A program made the translations under genes and the position numbers. Under the pieces are notes generated by a model that saw only the letters and a list, made by a program, of their open reading frames with translations, made no database searches and was not told the DNA's origin. This document shows, one piece after another, positions 35,496 to 42,644 of a DNA stretch of 44,541 nt. The stretch covers positions 1 to 44,541 of the forward strand of contig JACRHC010000016.1 in NCBI GenBank assembly GCA_016217675.1. The letters run 5' to 3'. How positions within the stretch are numbered: position 1 is the stretch's first letter; each line of letters starts with the position of its first letter. The DNA comes from Nitrospirota bacterium. Its GTDB lineage: Bacteria > Nitrospirota > Thermodesulfovibrionia > Thermodesulfovibrionales > UBA6898.

Positions 35496-37211
35496 TTGTC
35501 CATAAGTCTGCGCACAAAAGTCTTTCTGCCTCTCCTCATTTTGATGGCGCTGCTCATCAGTTATCTGTATTTGTACTGGATGCCGCGGTCTCTTGCGAAT
35601 ATGGAGCGTCAATGTCAGGAGTCAACAGAGAGGCATCTGGACAGCGTAGTGGAGGGCGTAATTCCCCTTCTCCTTGGCCGCGAGCTGGATATGGTCTACG
35701 AGAATTTCGATGCGCTGCTCAAGAAGAACAGCGACTGGATCGGCCTGCGCCTGACGGATGCTGCAGGCCGGCAGCTTTATCCCCTTGAGAATATCCCTGC
35801 GCCTGCACCGGCAAAAAAGGTTCAGAACTTGCGCGAACTGACTATGAGCATCACGTATCTGGACATGAACCTTGGCACCCTGACCGTTATTGTTGATCTT
35901 GCGCCCCATCTGGCAGAATTGAAGCAGGATTTCAATAACGCGGTGTCAGTCATGCTGTTTGTGATAGCGGTCATTGTCCTGAGTGTCGGGATCGTGTTGG
36001 AGAGGAAGGTTGTGCAGCCGGTCAAGGCGCTCGGACATGCGGCTCAGGAGCTGGCACAGGGTAAATTTGATGAGCTGCAGCTGAAGGCAGGAGACGATGA
36101 AGTTGGACACCTTGTCGATTCGTTCAACAGCATGAGGGCAAAATTGGCCTCGTCATATGATCTGCTCAGGCAGAGCGAGCAGAAAAACCGGGCAATTACG
36201 ATCACAGCCAATGACGCAATCATCATGATGGATGATAAGGGGTATGTATTGATCTGGAACCCTGCGGCAGAAGGCATTTTCGGATTCAAAGCCGGGGAAG
36301 TGCTTGGCAGATACCTGCACGATATTATCATGCCTGAACGCTACAGGGCAGATTTCGAGAAGGGGTTCCGCTGTTTCAGCGAGACAGGCAGGGGACCGGC
36401 TGTCGGAAAGACGGTTGAAATGACGGCGAGGAGAAAAGACAACGTTGAATTCCCTGTGGAACTTTCCTTGTCTGCCCTGCAGATAAATGAGCAGTGGCAT
36501 GCCGTCGGAATTGTCAGGGACATAACCCGGAGGAAGCAGGCTGAAAGCAGGCTGCTTGACTCGCTGAAGGAAAAAGAAATCCTGCTGCAGGAGATTCATC
36601 ACCGGGTAAAAAATAACATGCAGGTCATTGCAAGCCTGCTGGACCTGCAGTTAGGATATGTCGGAGACAGACAGCCGCAGGAGATCTTCAGTGACATCAA
36701 GAACCGGATCAAATCAATGGCACTGGTGCATGAAAAACTGTATCGGTCGAACGATCTCTCAAAAATAGATTTTCGTGATTATCTTGGAACACTCATTGAT
36801 AATCTGTACCGCTTCTACAACATAAGCACTGATAGAGTTGTCCTGCACCTTGATGTAGGTGATATTGCGATCGGCATTGACACTGCCATTCCGTGCGGAC
36901 TCATTGTGAATGAACTGGTGACCAATTCCCTTAAGTATGCCTTTCCCGGCGACCGCACCGGGGACGTGTCCGTAAGTCTCCGGGAAATAGCGGAAGAGGG
37001 TGAGGGTGGCAGGCGGTACGAATTGACGGTGAAAGACAATGGCGTGGGAATTCCGGAAACATTTGTACTGAAGGATATGAAGACCTTAGGGCTATATCTT
37101 GTGACTACACTGGTCGAGCATCAGCTTCAGGGGAGCATCGAGCTGAATCGCATGAGCGGAACAGATTTTAGTATCAGGTTCAGGGAACTGAAATATAAAA
37201 AACGGATTTGA
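35496..37211 (+). CDS. Membrane HisKA_2 sensor kinase with HAMP and PAS
   Basis: 571 aa from TTG 35496, directly after the preceding stop, with a GGGGG stretch seven bases upstream. Membrane helices at about 8-30 and 145-168 enclose a periplasmic domain of about 115 residues that could dock the PhnD-like protein. HAMP (168-222) and one PAS (about 228-345; DAIIMMDDKGYVLIWNPAAE) follow. HisKA_2 (EIHHRVKNNMQVIASLLDLQ, near 368) and the ATPase domain (NELVTNSLKYAF; DNGVGIPE) complete it. From the PAS to the C-terminal YKKRI it parallels the kinase at 32085 almost residue for residue, so the two are duplicates with different inputs. Confidence 0.87.
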   Translation: MSISLRTKVFLPLLILMALLISYLYLYWMPRSLANMERQCQESTERHLDSVVEGVIPLLLGRELDMVYENFDALLKKNSDWIGLRLTDAAGRQLYPLENIPAPAPAKKVQNLRELTMSITYLDMNLGTLTVIVDLAPHLAELKQDFNNAVSVMLFVIAVIVLSVGIVLERKVVQPVKALGHAAQELAQGKFDELQLKAGDDEVGHLVDSFNSMRAKLASSYDLLRQSEQKNRAITITANDAIIMMDDKGYVLIWNPAAEGIFGFKAGEVLGRYLHDIIMPERYRADFEKGFRCFSETGRGPAVGKTVEMTARRKDNVEFPVELSLSALQINEQWHAVGIVRDITRRKQAESRLLDSLKEKEILLQEIHHRVKNNMQVIASLLDLQLGYVGDRQPQEIFSDIKNRIKSMALVHEKLYRSNDLSKIDFRDYLGTLIDNLYRFYNISTDRVVLHLDVGDIAIGIDTAIPCGLIVNELVTNSLKYAFPGDRTGDVSVSLREIAEEGEGGRRYELTVKDNGVGIPETFVLKDMKTLGLYLVTTLVEHQLQGSIELNRMSGTDFSIRFRELKYKKRI

Positions 37212-37360
37212 CCCTTTACCCTGTCTGACCGTCTGATTTGGGCACGGCATATCTTGTCCTCTTACTATCTATCCATCGCACACTACATAGTAAGTTGTGA
37301 CAGTCCGACAGCCGTAAAAACAGAGAAGTTTATCGATCTGATTTGCTTAACTTATACTTC

Positions 37361-37388
37361 TTGACTTTCCTGCCAAACGCGCTAAAAT
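37361..37388 (+). promoter_or_regulatory. Sigma70-like promoter for the candidate ncRNA
   Basis: TTGACT (37361-37366) and TAAAAT (37383-37388) are separated by 16 bp, close to consensus in both hexamers. No start codon with a ribosome binding site follows, but a highly structured segment does. A transcription start near 37395 is predicted. Confidence 0.65.
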
Positions 37389-37394
37389 AAAATC

Positions 37395-37733
37395 AGGAAA
37401 AGGGTTTGCGGTACTCCGGACCGGGTGAAACCAAAGGATCAAGCAACTCGGTTAGGGAGCGGGAGTGAGATGCGGTGAGCAAGCCTCCTGACGTGAGGAG
37501 GAAGCCTGAAGCATCTTTCGAAGCCCCCAATTTGAAAAAGCTTTTGGTTTCCCGGATCTGGGGCATCGCATTTATCACACTGGAACCGTTGGAGGGTAAT
37601 TGGTCATGCCCATAGTGGTGTGGCTGGAAGCTGAAAAGCCAGCGTGTATTTTCAAACGCGTTGACCCGAAAACGGTTCCATAATTTGGTCGTAGAAGGCC
37701 GGGAGCTGGATTGAATGCTTCCGGCCTTTTTTT
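37395..37733 (+). ncRNA. Candidate structured non-coding RNA of about 340 nt, family unknown
   Basis: The segment has its own promoter, no credible ORF on the plus strand and an intrinsic terminator. Several exact helices are visible: GATGC (37469-37473) with GCATC (37511-37515), enclosing CCTCCT (37484-37489) with AGGAGG (37496-37501); GGAACCG (37582-37588) with CGGTTCC (37673-37679), enclosing TGGCT (37621-37625) with AGCCA (37637-37641); CCGGG plus AAACC (37421-37432) with GGTTTCCCGG (37546-37555); and GCCCC (37523-37527) with GGGGC (37560-37564). The last two cross, implying a pseudoknot or alternative folds. I do not recognise tmRNA, RNase P, 6S or SRP signatures. The style resembles group II intron domain I, but no domain V is present. 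Confidence 0.6.
37695..37733 (+). terminator. Intrinsic terminator of the candidate ncRNA
   Basis: GGCCGGGAGC pairs with GCTTCCGGCC (one G-U pair) around a 10-nt loop and is followed directly by seven T. This is a textbook Rho-independent terminator on the plus strand, 330 nt after the predicted start. Confidence 0.85.
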
Positions 37734-37878
37734 GTCTCTGCCTTAGTGTGGACAGCCGGCAGTATCCGCGTTCCTTGACTCCACAGATCTTTGTAATACC
37801 GCCAGCGATGCGAAATGTTGACCCTGCTGCCAGGGGTTGCTATAAATTTATAAGTTGGCCTGCATCAAAGCGCCCCGC

Positions 37879-37993
37879 CTGTTTTAGGAGGGGTGCCCGA
37901 AGGGCGGGGTGGTAATTGGTAAATAGGGCTTTTTTCTATTCAGGACACACCACCCCTGATCCCTCCTCAACCGAGGAGGGGAGCTTAAAACAG
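37879..37993. repeat. Palindromic MITE/REP-like element
   Basis: About 115 bp bounded by CTGTTTTA (37879-37886) and TAAAACAG (37986-37993). Inside, GGGGTGGT pairs with ACCACCCC, and a CTCCTC/GAGGAG hairpin (loop AACC) lies near the right end. GC-rich arms around an AT-rich centre (GGGCTTTTTTCTATT) make the whole unit foldable. No ORF is present. It looks like a non-autonomous mobile or repetitive palindrome; copy number elsewhere in the genome cannot be seen here. The rest of 37734-38267 shows no gene I can support. Confidence 0.6.
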
Positions 37994-38267
37994 CTATTTT
38001 TCATAAATTTGTCGCAGACTCCTATGAAAACCGTGTTCAGCCTGCACTCACTAAATTCCAAGCATGAAGACTTCTAATTACCGGCAAGAATAGAATACTG
38101 TATCAGGGGAAAGGTGGTTGAGAAGAAAAAGAGGTATTATTATAAGAGCCTGCTGCTGTGCCTGCTGGCAATGATCAATTCAACGCTTTCCCAGGAAGTC
38201 CAGGCAGAGATTCAGGGTCTTCGTGTCCGCATCCTTCATCAAGGAATCAAGCGCCTTTCTCGCTGCC

Positions 38268-38612
38268 TTACTCGGCATTCTGCTCATGAATCAGTCGCGC
38301 AATATCGAGAATTCTTTTTATTTCCCGTGGCTTCATGTCTGAAAGATAATGCAGCAGATCGAGCAGCTCAAGCGAGCATTTGTTCTTGAGAAATTTTCTG
38401 TTTGAGAAATTGAACAGGTCTCGGACTTCTACTCCAAGGGCTCTTGCCAGACTCTCAAGCACTTCAAAAGAAGGGCTTCTCAATCCGCGCTCGATCCGGC
38501 TTATGGTGTCATTACTAACATCTGCTTTTTCAGCAAGCTGCGCCTGCGTAAGATCCGCTTTAAGCCTTAATTCATAAATTTTCGAACCAAAAAGTTTCTG
38601 TAGCTTTGCCAT
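38268..38612 (-). CDS. XRE-family transcriptional regulator
   Basis: 114 aa. Residues 8-65 are a canonical Cro/CI (HTH_3) domain: LRLKADLTQAQLAEKADVSN, then DTISRIERGLRSPSFEVLES and LARALGV. The short C-terminal region (SLELLDLLHYLSDMKPREIK, then RILDIARLI) is helical and presumably mediates dimerisation. It is transcribed away from the arginine decarboxylase cluster and shares a 170-bp intergenic region with it, so it is a reasonable candidate for that cluster's repressor or its own autorepressor. The target is not shown by sequence. Confidence 0.88.
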   Translation of the reverse strand: MAKLQKLFGSKIYELRLKADLTQAQLAEKADVSNDTISRIERGLRSPSFEVLESLARALGVEVRDLFNFSNRKFLKNKCSLELLDLLHYLSDMKPREIKRILDIARLIHEQNAE

Positions 38613-38682
38613 ATCAGATCCTCAACTTTTGCATTTTTTTGAGGCAAAGTAACAGAGACAATAAAGCTAATATCAAATAAAA

Positions 38683-38711
38683 TTGACTAATAATCTTAGT
38701 AAGGGTAATAA
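38683..38711 (+). promoter_or_regulatory. Probable promoter of the arginine decarboxylase cluster
   Basis: TTGACT (38683-38688) and TAATAA (38706-38711), spaced by 17 bp, lie 75 bp upstream of the decarboxylase start, in an AT-rich segment shared with the divergent XRE regulator gene. The -10 is an imperfect match. Confidence 0.45.
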
Positions 38712-38786
38712 TGTCCGAACTTAACTGCACGCCAGCCTGTCAGAGTTATATCTGCCTGCAGCGTTTTTTATAGGGAGGGGATGAAA

Positions 38787-39332
38787 ATGACGCCAAAAAA
38801 AGTTTTCTTTACAAAAGGGGTTGGTGTCCATAAAGACAAGCTATCATCCTTCGAGGTCGCGTTAAGGAGTGCAGGTATTGAGAAGTGCAATCTTGTCTAT
38901 GTATCAAGCATATTCCCTCCTGAGTGCAAGATCCTTTCAAAGGCTGCCGGTCTAAAACTTCTGAGTCCAGGGCAGATTACGTATTGCGTAATGTCCCGGA
39001 ATGAGACAAATGAACCGAACCGCCTTATCTCTGCAGCTGTCGGCGTTGCCATGCCAAAGGACTGTTCCACCTATGGGTATCTCTCTGAACATCATGCCTT
39101 TGGCGAGAAGGCCACTATCTCAGGGGAATACGCAGAAGACCTTGCCGCGACAATGCTTGCCACAACTCTTGGCATTCCGTTTGACCCGAACCAGGCCTGG
39201 GATGAACGTAAACAGTTATATACAGCAAGCGGCCACATATTCAAGACTGAAAATATCTGCCAGTCAGCAGAGGGAAATAAAAACGGTCTCTGGACCACTG
39301 TATTAACGTCAGCAGTTTTTATAATGGACTGA
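38787..39332 (+). CDS. pdaD: Pyruvoyl-dependent arginine decarboxylase
   Basis: About 181 aa from ATG 38787, eight bases after GGAGG; the ATG at 38781 is only two bases from it. It resembles the PvlArgDC family throughout: [20 protein letters not shown], then the self-cleavage site [11 protein letters not shown], where the second Ser would become the pyruvoyl group, and [20 protein letters not shown] with the catalytic Glu region. The enzyme converts arginine to agmatine and CO2, feeding polyamine synthesis in archaea and many bacteria. It is followed within about 100 bp by an ATP-grasp gene, an unusual partner, so agmatine or arginine chemistry could feed that pathway. This last point is inference. 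Confidence 0.9.
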   Translation: MTPKKVFFTKGVGVHKDKLSSFEVALRSAGIEKCNLVYVSSIFPPECKILSKAAGLKLLSPGQITYCVMSRNETNEPNRLISAAVGVAMPKDCSTYGYLSEHHAFGEKATISGEYAEDLAATMLATTLGIPFDPNQAWDERKQLYTASGHIFKTENICQSAEGNKNGLWTTVLTSAVFIMD

Positions 39333-39350
39333 CGCGGTGGTAACACTTCC

Positions 39351-39440
39351 ATGAGAATACTCGTAATATCCCAAACTGGCGATGCACTTGGTCTTGTAAT
39401 ACTTATAATTGGCTGCACGATGGGGCCCTTCACGTTATGA
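39351..39440 (+). pseudogene. Remnant N-terminus of a second ATP-grasp gene, or coupled leader peptide
   Basis: A 29-codon frame starts 18 bp after the decarboxylase stop and begins MRILVISQTGDALGL, which looks like the first strand and loop of PurD-like ATP-grasp proteins and resembles the start of the next gene (NVLFISNELIAADLAYQF). The similarity then ends and the frame stops, overlapping the next ATG by the ATGA tetranucleotide. I read this as the scar of a deleted or replaced paralogue. A small leader that couples translation to the next gene is an alternative. Confidence 0.45.
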
Positions 39441-40744
39441 ACGTTCTGTTTATTTCCAATGAACTTATTGCTGCCGACCTGGCTTATCAATTTAAAAAAG
39501 AAGGATGTAACGTTAAGCTTTTTATTGAAAATAAGGATTTCAAAGACTGTTTCAATGGCATGGTCAACAAGACGAAAAATTGGAAAAAAGAACTGAACTG
39601 GGTAGGTAAAAACGGCTTAATTATTTTTGATGATATTGGATATGGAAATATTCAGGATGATTTAAGGCAAAAGGGCTATTTGGTTATAGGGGGAAGCGGC
39701 GATGGAGACAAGTTAGAGTTAGATCGCAGTTATGGACAAGCTGTGCTAAAAGCATGCGGAGTTGAAATCAGTGAGGATTTTGAGACAAGAGCTTTCACTA
39801 TTGAGACTGCCATTAAGCACCTCAAGAAGTATAAAGGCAAATGGGTTTTGAAGCATAACCATCACAATAATTCATTGACCTATGTCGGCAATGTGGATGA
39901 CGGGGCTGATGTTATAAATATGCTTGTAAATTACAAGCTTCATCTTGATGGAGAACATTATTGTACGCTTCAAAAAAGAGTTCATGGCATTGAAGTCGCA
40001 ATTGGCAGATTCTTCAACGGAAATAACTGGGCTGGTCCCTTAGTTTTCAATATAGAGCATAAGCATTTTTGCAATGATGATATAGGTCCGCTGGGCGGAG
40101 AAACTGGGACCTTGATGTGGTATGAACATGATGAAAACAAGAAGCTTTTTCAGAAAACGCTAGCCAAGCTGAAACCACATCTTCAAAAGAGCAATTACAG
40201 GGGATATGTCGATATCAACTGCATAGTGGCTGATAAAGACACTGTTTTCCCGATGGAACTAACCTCAAGATTCGGTACATCGACAAATGAAATGCAAAGT
40301 GAAATTCAAGAGTCACCTTGGAGTGAGTTTTTACTCGCAATAGCCAAGGGTGAAGATTATGAATTGAAATATAAAAAAGGGTATGGAATTGCGGTGGCAG
40401 TAACTGTTCCCCCGTTTCCCTATATCACATCAGATAAAAAACTCAGTCAAAAAGGGTGCAATATATTTTTTAAGGAAAAGCTATCTAAAGAGGACTTTAC
40501 ACATATTCATTTTGAAGAAGTATTGGTCAGAAAAGAAAAAGGAAAAGATAATTATTATGTCGCAGGTGATACTGGCTATGTTCTTTATATAACTGGCGTT
40601 GGCGACACTGTTCATAAAGCCAGGGAACAAGTATATGGGCTTATAGACAAAATAATTATTCCGAAAATGTTTTACCGCACAGATGTCGGCTTGAGATTTG
40701 TTAAGAAAGATCATAAATTGCTAAAGGAATGGGGCTGGATATGA
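39437..40744 (+). CDS. PurD-like (GARS-type) ATP-grasp ligase
   Basis: 435 aa. A Rossmann-like N-terminal domain (NVLFISNELIAADLAYQFKK, then NGLIIFDDIGYGN and LVIGGSGDGDKLELDRSYGQ) precedes an ATP-grasp fold (about 105-320): KGKWVLKHNHHNNSL as the ATP-binding lysine strand, RVHGIEVAIGRFFNG, then YVDINCIV and FPMELTSRFGTSTNE near the metal site. A PurD-like C-terminal domain follows. The usual purine-pathway context is absent, several PurD signatures are altered, and base composition is clearly richer in A and T than flanking genes. It probably joins an amino compound to a carboxylate or acyl-phosphate rather than making GAR. It was likely acquired horizontally with the following gene. Confidence 0.75.
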   Translation: MNVLFISNELIAADLAYQFKKEGCNVKLFIENKDFKDCFNGMVNKTKNWKKELNWVGKNGLIIFDDIGYGNIQDDLRQKGYLVIGGSGDGDKLELDRSYGQAVLKACGVEISEDFETRAFTIETAIKHLKKYKGKWVLKHNHHNNSLTYVGNVDDGADVINMLVNYKLHLDGEHYCTLQKRVHGIEVAIGRFFNGNNWAGPLVFNIEHKHFCNDDIGPLGGETGTLMWYEHDENKKLFQKTLAKLKPHLQKSNYRGYVDINCIVADKDTVFPMELTSRFGTSTNEMQSEIQESPWSEFLLAIAKGEDYELKYKKGYGIAVAVTVPPFPYITSDKKLSQKGCNIFFKEKLSKEDFTHIHFEEVLVRKEKGKDNYYVAGDTGYVLYITGVGDTVHKAREQVYGLIDKIIIPKMFYRTDVGLRFVKKDHKLLKEWGWI

Positions 40745-40787
40745 GCTATATACTCATTGCTAATAGAAAGTCGAAAAAGCAACAAAA

Positions 40788-41525
40788 ATGAAAATGCATA
40801 TAGGAAGTTGTTGCGGTAATAGTTTTTTGATCATGGATTGCCGTCACAGGAGGCTCGGAAGGGAAGGTAAAATAGATATTGCAACAAAAGAGTTATCGAA
40901 ATATGGCGTTGACTCGTTGCTCATTTTGGAAGGGTCAGGCACCGATAGTTTATTTGTAGAAATCTTTGAGAGGGATGGCTCGGAGTCTGAGTCGTGCGGA
41001 AATGGGGCACATGCAATTTCCAACTTATTAGGATTGAACGATTGCACCATTGGAATGAAGGGTGGTAAGGTGCATGCGGTAAGTAATGGAAAGCGACAAT
41101 CCATAAGAATAAATATTAGTGCTTCGGAGATTAGAGAAGTCAATGATACGGGAGATTGTCTCTTTGTTAAGGTTGGAGAACCACATCTGATTTATTTTGT
41201 TGATAATGTTTTCGACTGGAATTTATTTGAGATTGGCTCAAGGCTTCAGTCAGTTTATCCCGAAGGCATTAATGTAAACGCTATAGAAAAAATTAAGGAC
41301 TTCTGTTATGCGATAAGAACATTTGAGCGTGGCGTGCTATCTGAGACAAAGTCATGTGGCACAGGTTCGTTATCTGCTTATAGGGCAATTGCCCATGTGG
41401 ATAATAGTTTAAATGGAGAATCAATTGAATTAAGGAGTGCTGGAGGTACTCACTGGGTCTCCAGACATGGCGATGTATTACAGTTGGAAGTACTAAAGGA
41501 GCATTGCGAAATCAGATGCTTATGA
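40788..41525 (+). CDS. DapF-like PLP-independent amino acid epimerase
   Basis: 245 aa, somewhat shorter than typical DapF (about 270-280). Both catalytic cysteines of the diaminopimelate epimerase family are present: ESESCGNGAHA near residue 71 and SETKSCGTGSLSA near 189. They lie in two pseudo-symmetric halves (HIGSCCGNSFLIMDC and VKVGEPHLIYFVDNV). The enzyme would invert the alpha carbon of an amino acid by two-base catalysis. It is 43 bp downstream of the ATP-grasp gene, shares its AT-rich composition, and there is no lysine-pathway gene nearby. A specialised substrate made or used by the ligase is more likely than meso-DAP, but this is inference. ATG 40794 is an alternative start. Confidence 0.8.
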   Translation: MKMHIGSCCGNSFLIMDCRHRRLGREGKIDIATKELSKYGVDSLLILEGSGTDSLFVEIFERDGSESESCGNGAHAISNLLGLNDCTIGMKGGKVHAVSNGKRQSIRINISASEIREVNDTGDCLFVKVGEPHLIYFVDNVFDWNLFEIGSRLQSVYPEGINVNAIEKIKDFCYAIRTFERGVLSETKSCGTGSLSAYRAIAHVDNSLNGESIELRSAGGTHWVSRHGDVLQLEVLKEHCEIRCL

Positions 41526-41526
41526 T

Positions 41527-42132
41527 ATGCAGCAAGATAGACACTATCAGTTTGTCGGCGTTTCGGCGGTGACAAAAAATATACAACAAAAGTTCTCCTG
41601 GCTGAATCCGAACCTCGAAGTAAGAAGTGCGGGGGGGGGAGATTATAAGAGCATGTTTGCACGGATGGCGACAAAGGCCGGGGAGAGGCTTGTGATCTTT
41701 GGCGGAGAGGTGTTCCCGGTTGTCGAACAGATTGGCGACTACGGAATTCAGATTGACGAAGATTTCGTTATTAATGGTGTGTCTGTGCATTCAGGTGACT
41801 ATTATGAGGACACCTTCTTTTTCAATCATTCCTGCGAACCGAACGCGGGTATTAAGGGCCAAATATTCTTAGTGGCGATGAGAGACATCGCCGTGGATGA
41901 GGAAGTGACCTTCGATTATGCGATGTGCCTGCATGAGACAAAGGGCGCCCCGCCTTACCGCATGGAATGCCTGTGCGGGCGCACAAACTGCCGCAAGGTG
42001 ATTACAGACAACGACTATAAAATTAAGGAACTTCAGAAAAAATATGATGGATATTTTTCATGGTATCTGCAGGATAAAATAGACAGACTGAAAAAGAGAA
42101 ATGCAACCAGAAACGGTTCAAAACAAAGCTGA
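41527..42132 (+). CDS. SET-domain protein lysine methyltransferase
   Basis: 201 aa. SET hallmarks are visible in order: GERLVIFGGEVFPVVEQIGD, the SAM/lysine-pocket motif FFFNHSCEPNAGI (near residue 100), the catalytic-tyrosine region EEVTFDYAMCL, and a post-SET zinc motif (CLCGRTNC, near 150) preceded by PYRMEC. Such proteins methylate lysine side chains of a protein target. The start follows the epimerase stop by one base with a weak ribosome binding site. A run of nine G at 41631-41639, near codon 36, is a slippage-prone tract. The 3' end overlaps the next gene by 32 bp. The substrate is unknown. Confidence 0.82.
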   Translation: MQQDRHYQFVGVSAVTKNIQQKFSWLNPNLEVRSAGGGDYKSMFARMATKAGERLVIFGGEVFPVVEQIGDYGIQIDEDFVINGVSVHSGDYYEDTFFFNHSCEPNAGIKGQIFLVAMRDIAVDEEVTFDYAMCLHETKGAPPYRMECLCGRTNCRKVITDNDYKIKELQKKYDGYFSWYLQDKIDRLKKRNATRNGSKQS

Positions 42133-42637
42133 AGGCAGCAAGTCATCGCCCATAAAAAGGTTTGCTGAGCTTTCCGTCGGCTTGCTTACGAATAAGGCCA
42201 TAGACAGCATATTCAACTATCTGATCTATCCTTTTGTCATATACAACTTTGGGATTCTCAGGGGCGGCGTGGTGATGACCTTCCTTTCTTTCATCACCTG
42301 TCTGGGAGTTATGAGATTCTACGACTGGTCAGGACGTGACTGGCTCGGGATAGAGGCAATTAAGGATCTTAAGGACTACAAAGGCAAAAAGAATATCGGA
42401 CGTTTTACTTCATGGTTTTTGAAAAAGAGCGACACCGTAGCTTTTTTATTTCTCTCAATTTGGTATGACCCCTTTATAGTAACTGCCTATCTTCGTAACG
42501 GCAAATTCAATGGCATGAACAGACGAGATTGGACAATCTTCATGTCAAGCCTCATCCTCAGCAATGCCTATTGGACGCTGGCAGTATATATGGGTATCTC
42601 GCTGGTTGAATGGGTGTGGAAGGCCTTGGCGGGGTGA
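42101..42637 (+). CDS. Membrane protein of unknown function
   Basis: 178 aa. Four hydrophobic segments are visible: DSIFNYLIYPFVIYNFGIL, GGVVMTFLSFITCLGVMRFY, TVAFLFLSIWYDPFIVTAYL and a final ILSNAYWTLAVYMGISLVEW. A polar loop sits between the second and third (YDWSGRDWLGIEAIKDLKDY). I do not recognise the family. It overlaps the SET gene by 32 bp and the next gene starts 7 bp after its stop, so it is probably co-expressed. A role with the methyltransferase or outer-membrane protein cannot be stated from sequence. Confidence 0.7.
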   Translation: MQPETVQNKAEGSKSSPIKRFAELSVGLLTNKAIDSIFNYLIYPFVIYNFGILRGGVVMTFLSFITCLGVMRFYDWSGRDWLGIEAIKDLKDYKGKKNIGRFTSWFLKKSDTVAFLFLSIWYDPFIVTAYLRNGKFNGMNRRDWTIFMSSLILSNAYWTLAVYMGISLVEWVWKALAG

Positions 42638-42644
42638 ACATCAG

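Noticed and set aside
37395..37733. Group II intron, RNase P RNA or tmRNA as identity of the structured RNA
   Set aside because: No domain V (AGC/GAAA bulged hairpin) or reverse transcriptase for an intron, no GAGGAAAGTC motif for RNase P, and no tRNA-like end or tag frame for tmRNA. Left as unknown.
38114..38389. Plus-strand ORF starting with a signal-peptide-like stretch
   Set aside because: It begins at a GTG, runs antisense through the XRE regulator gene, and loses any protein-like character after about 30 residues.
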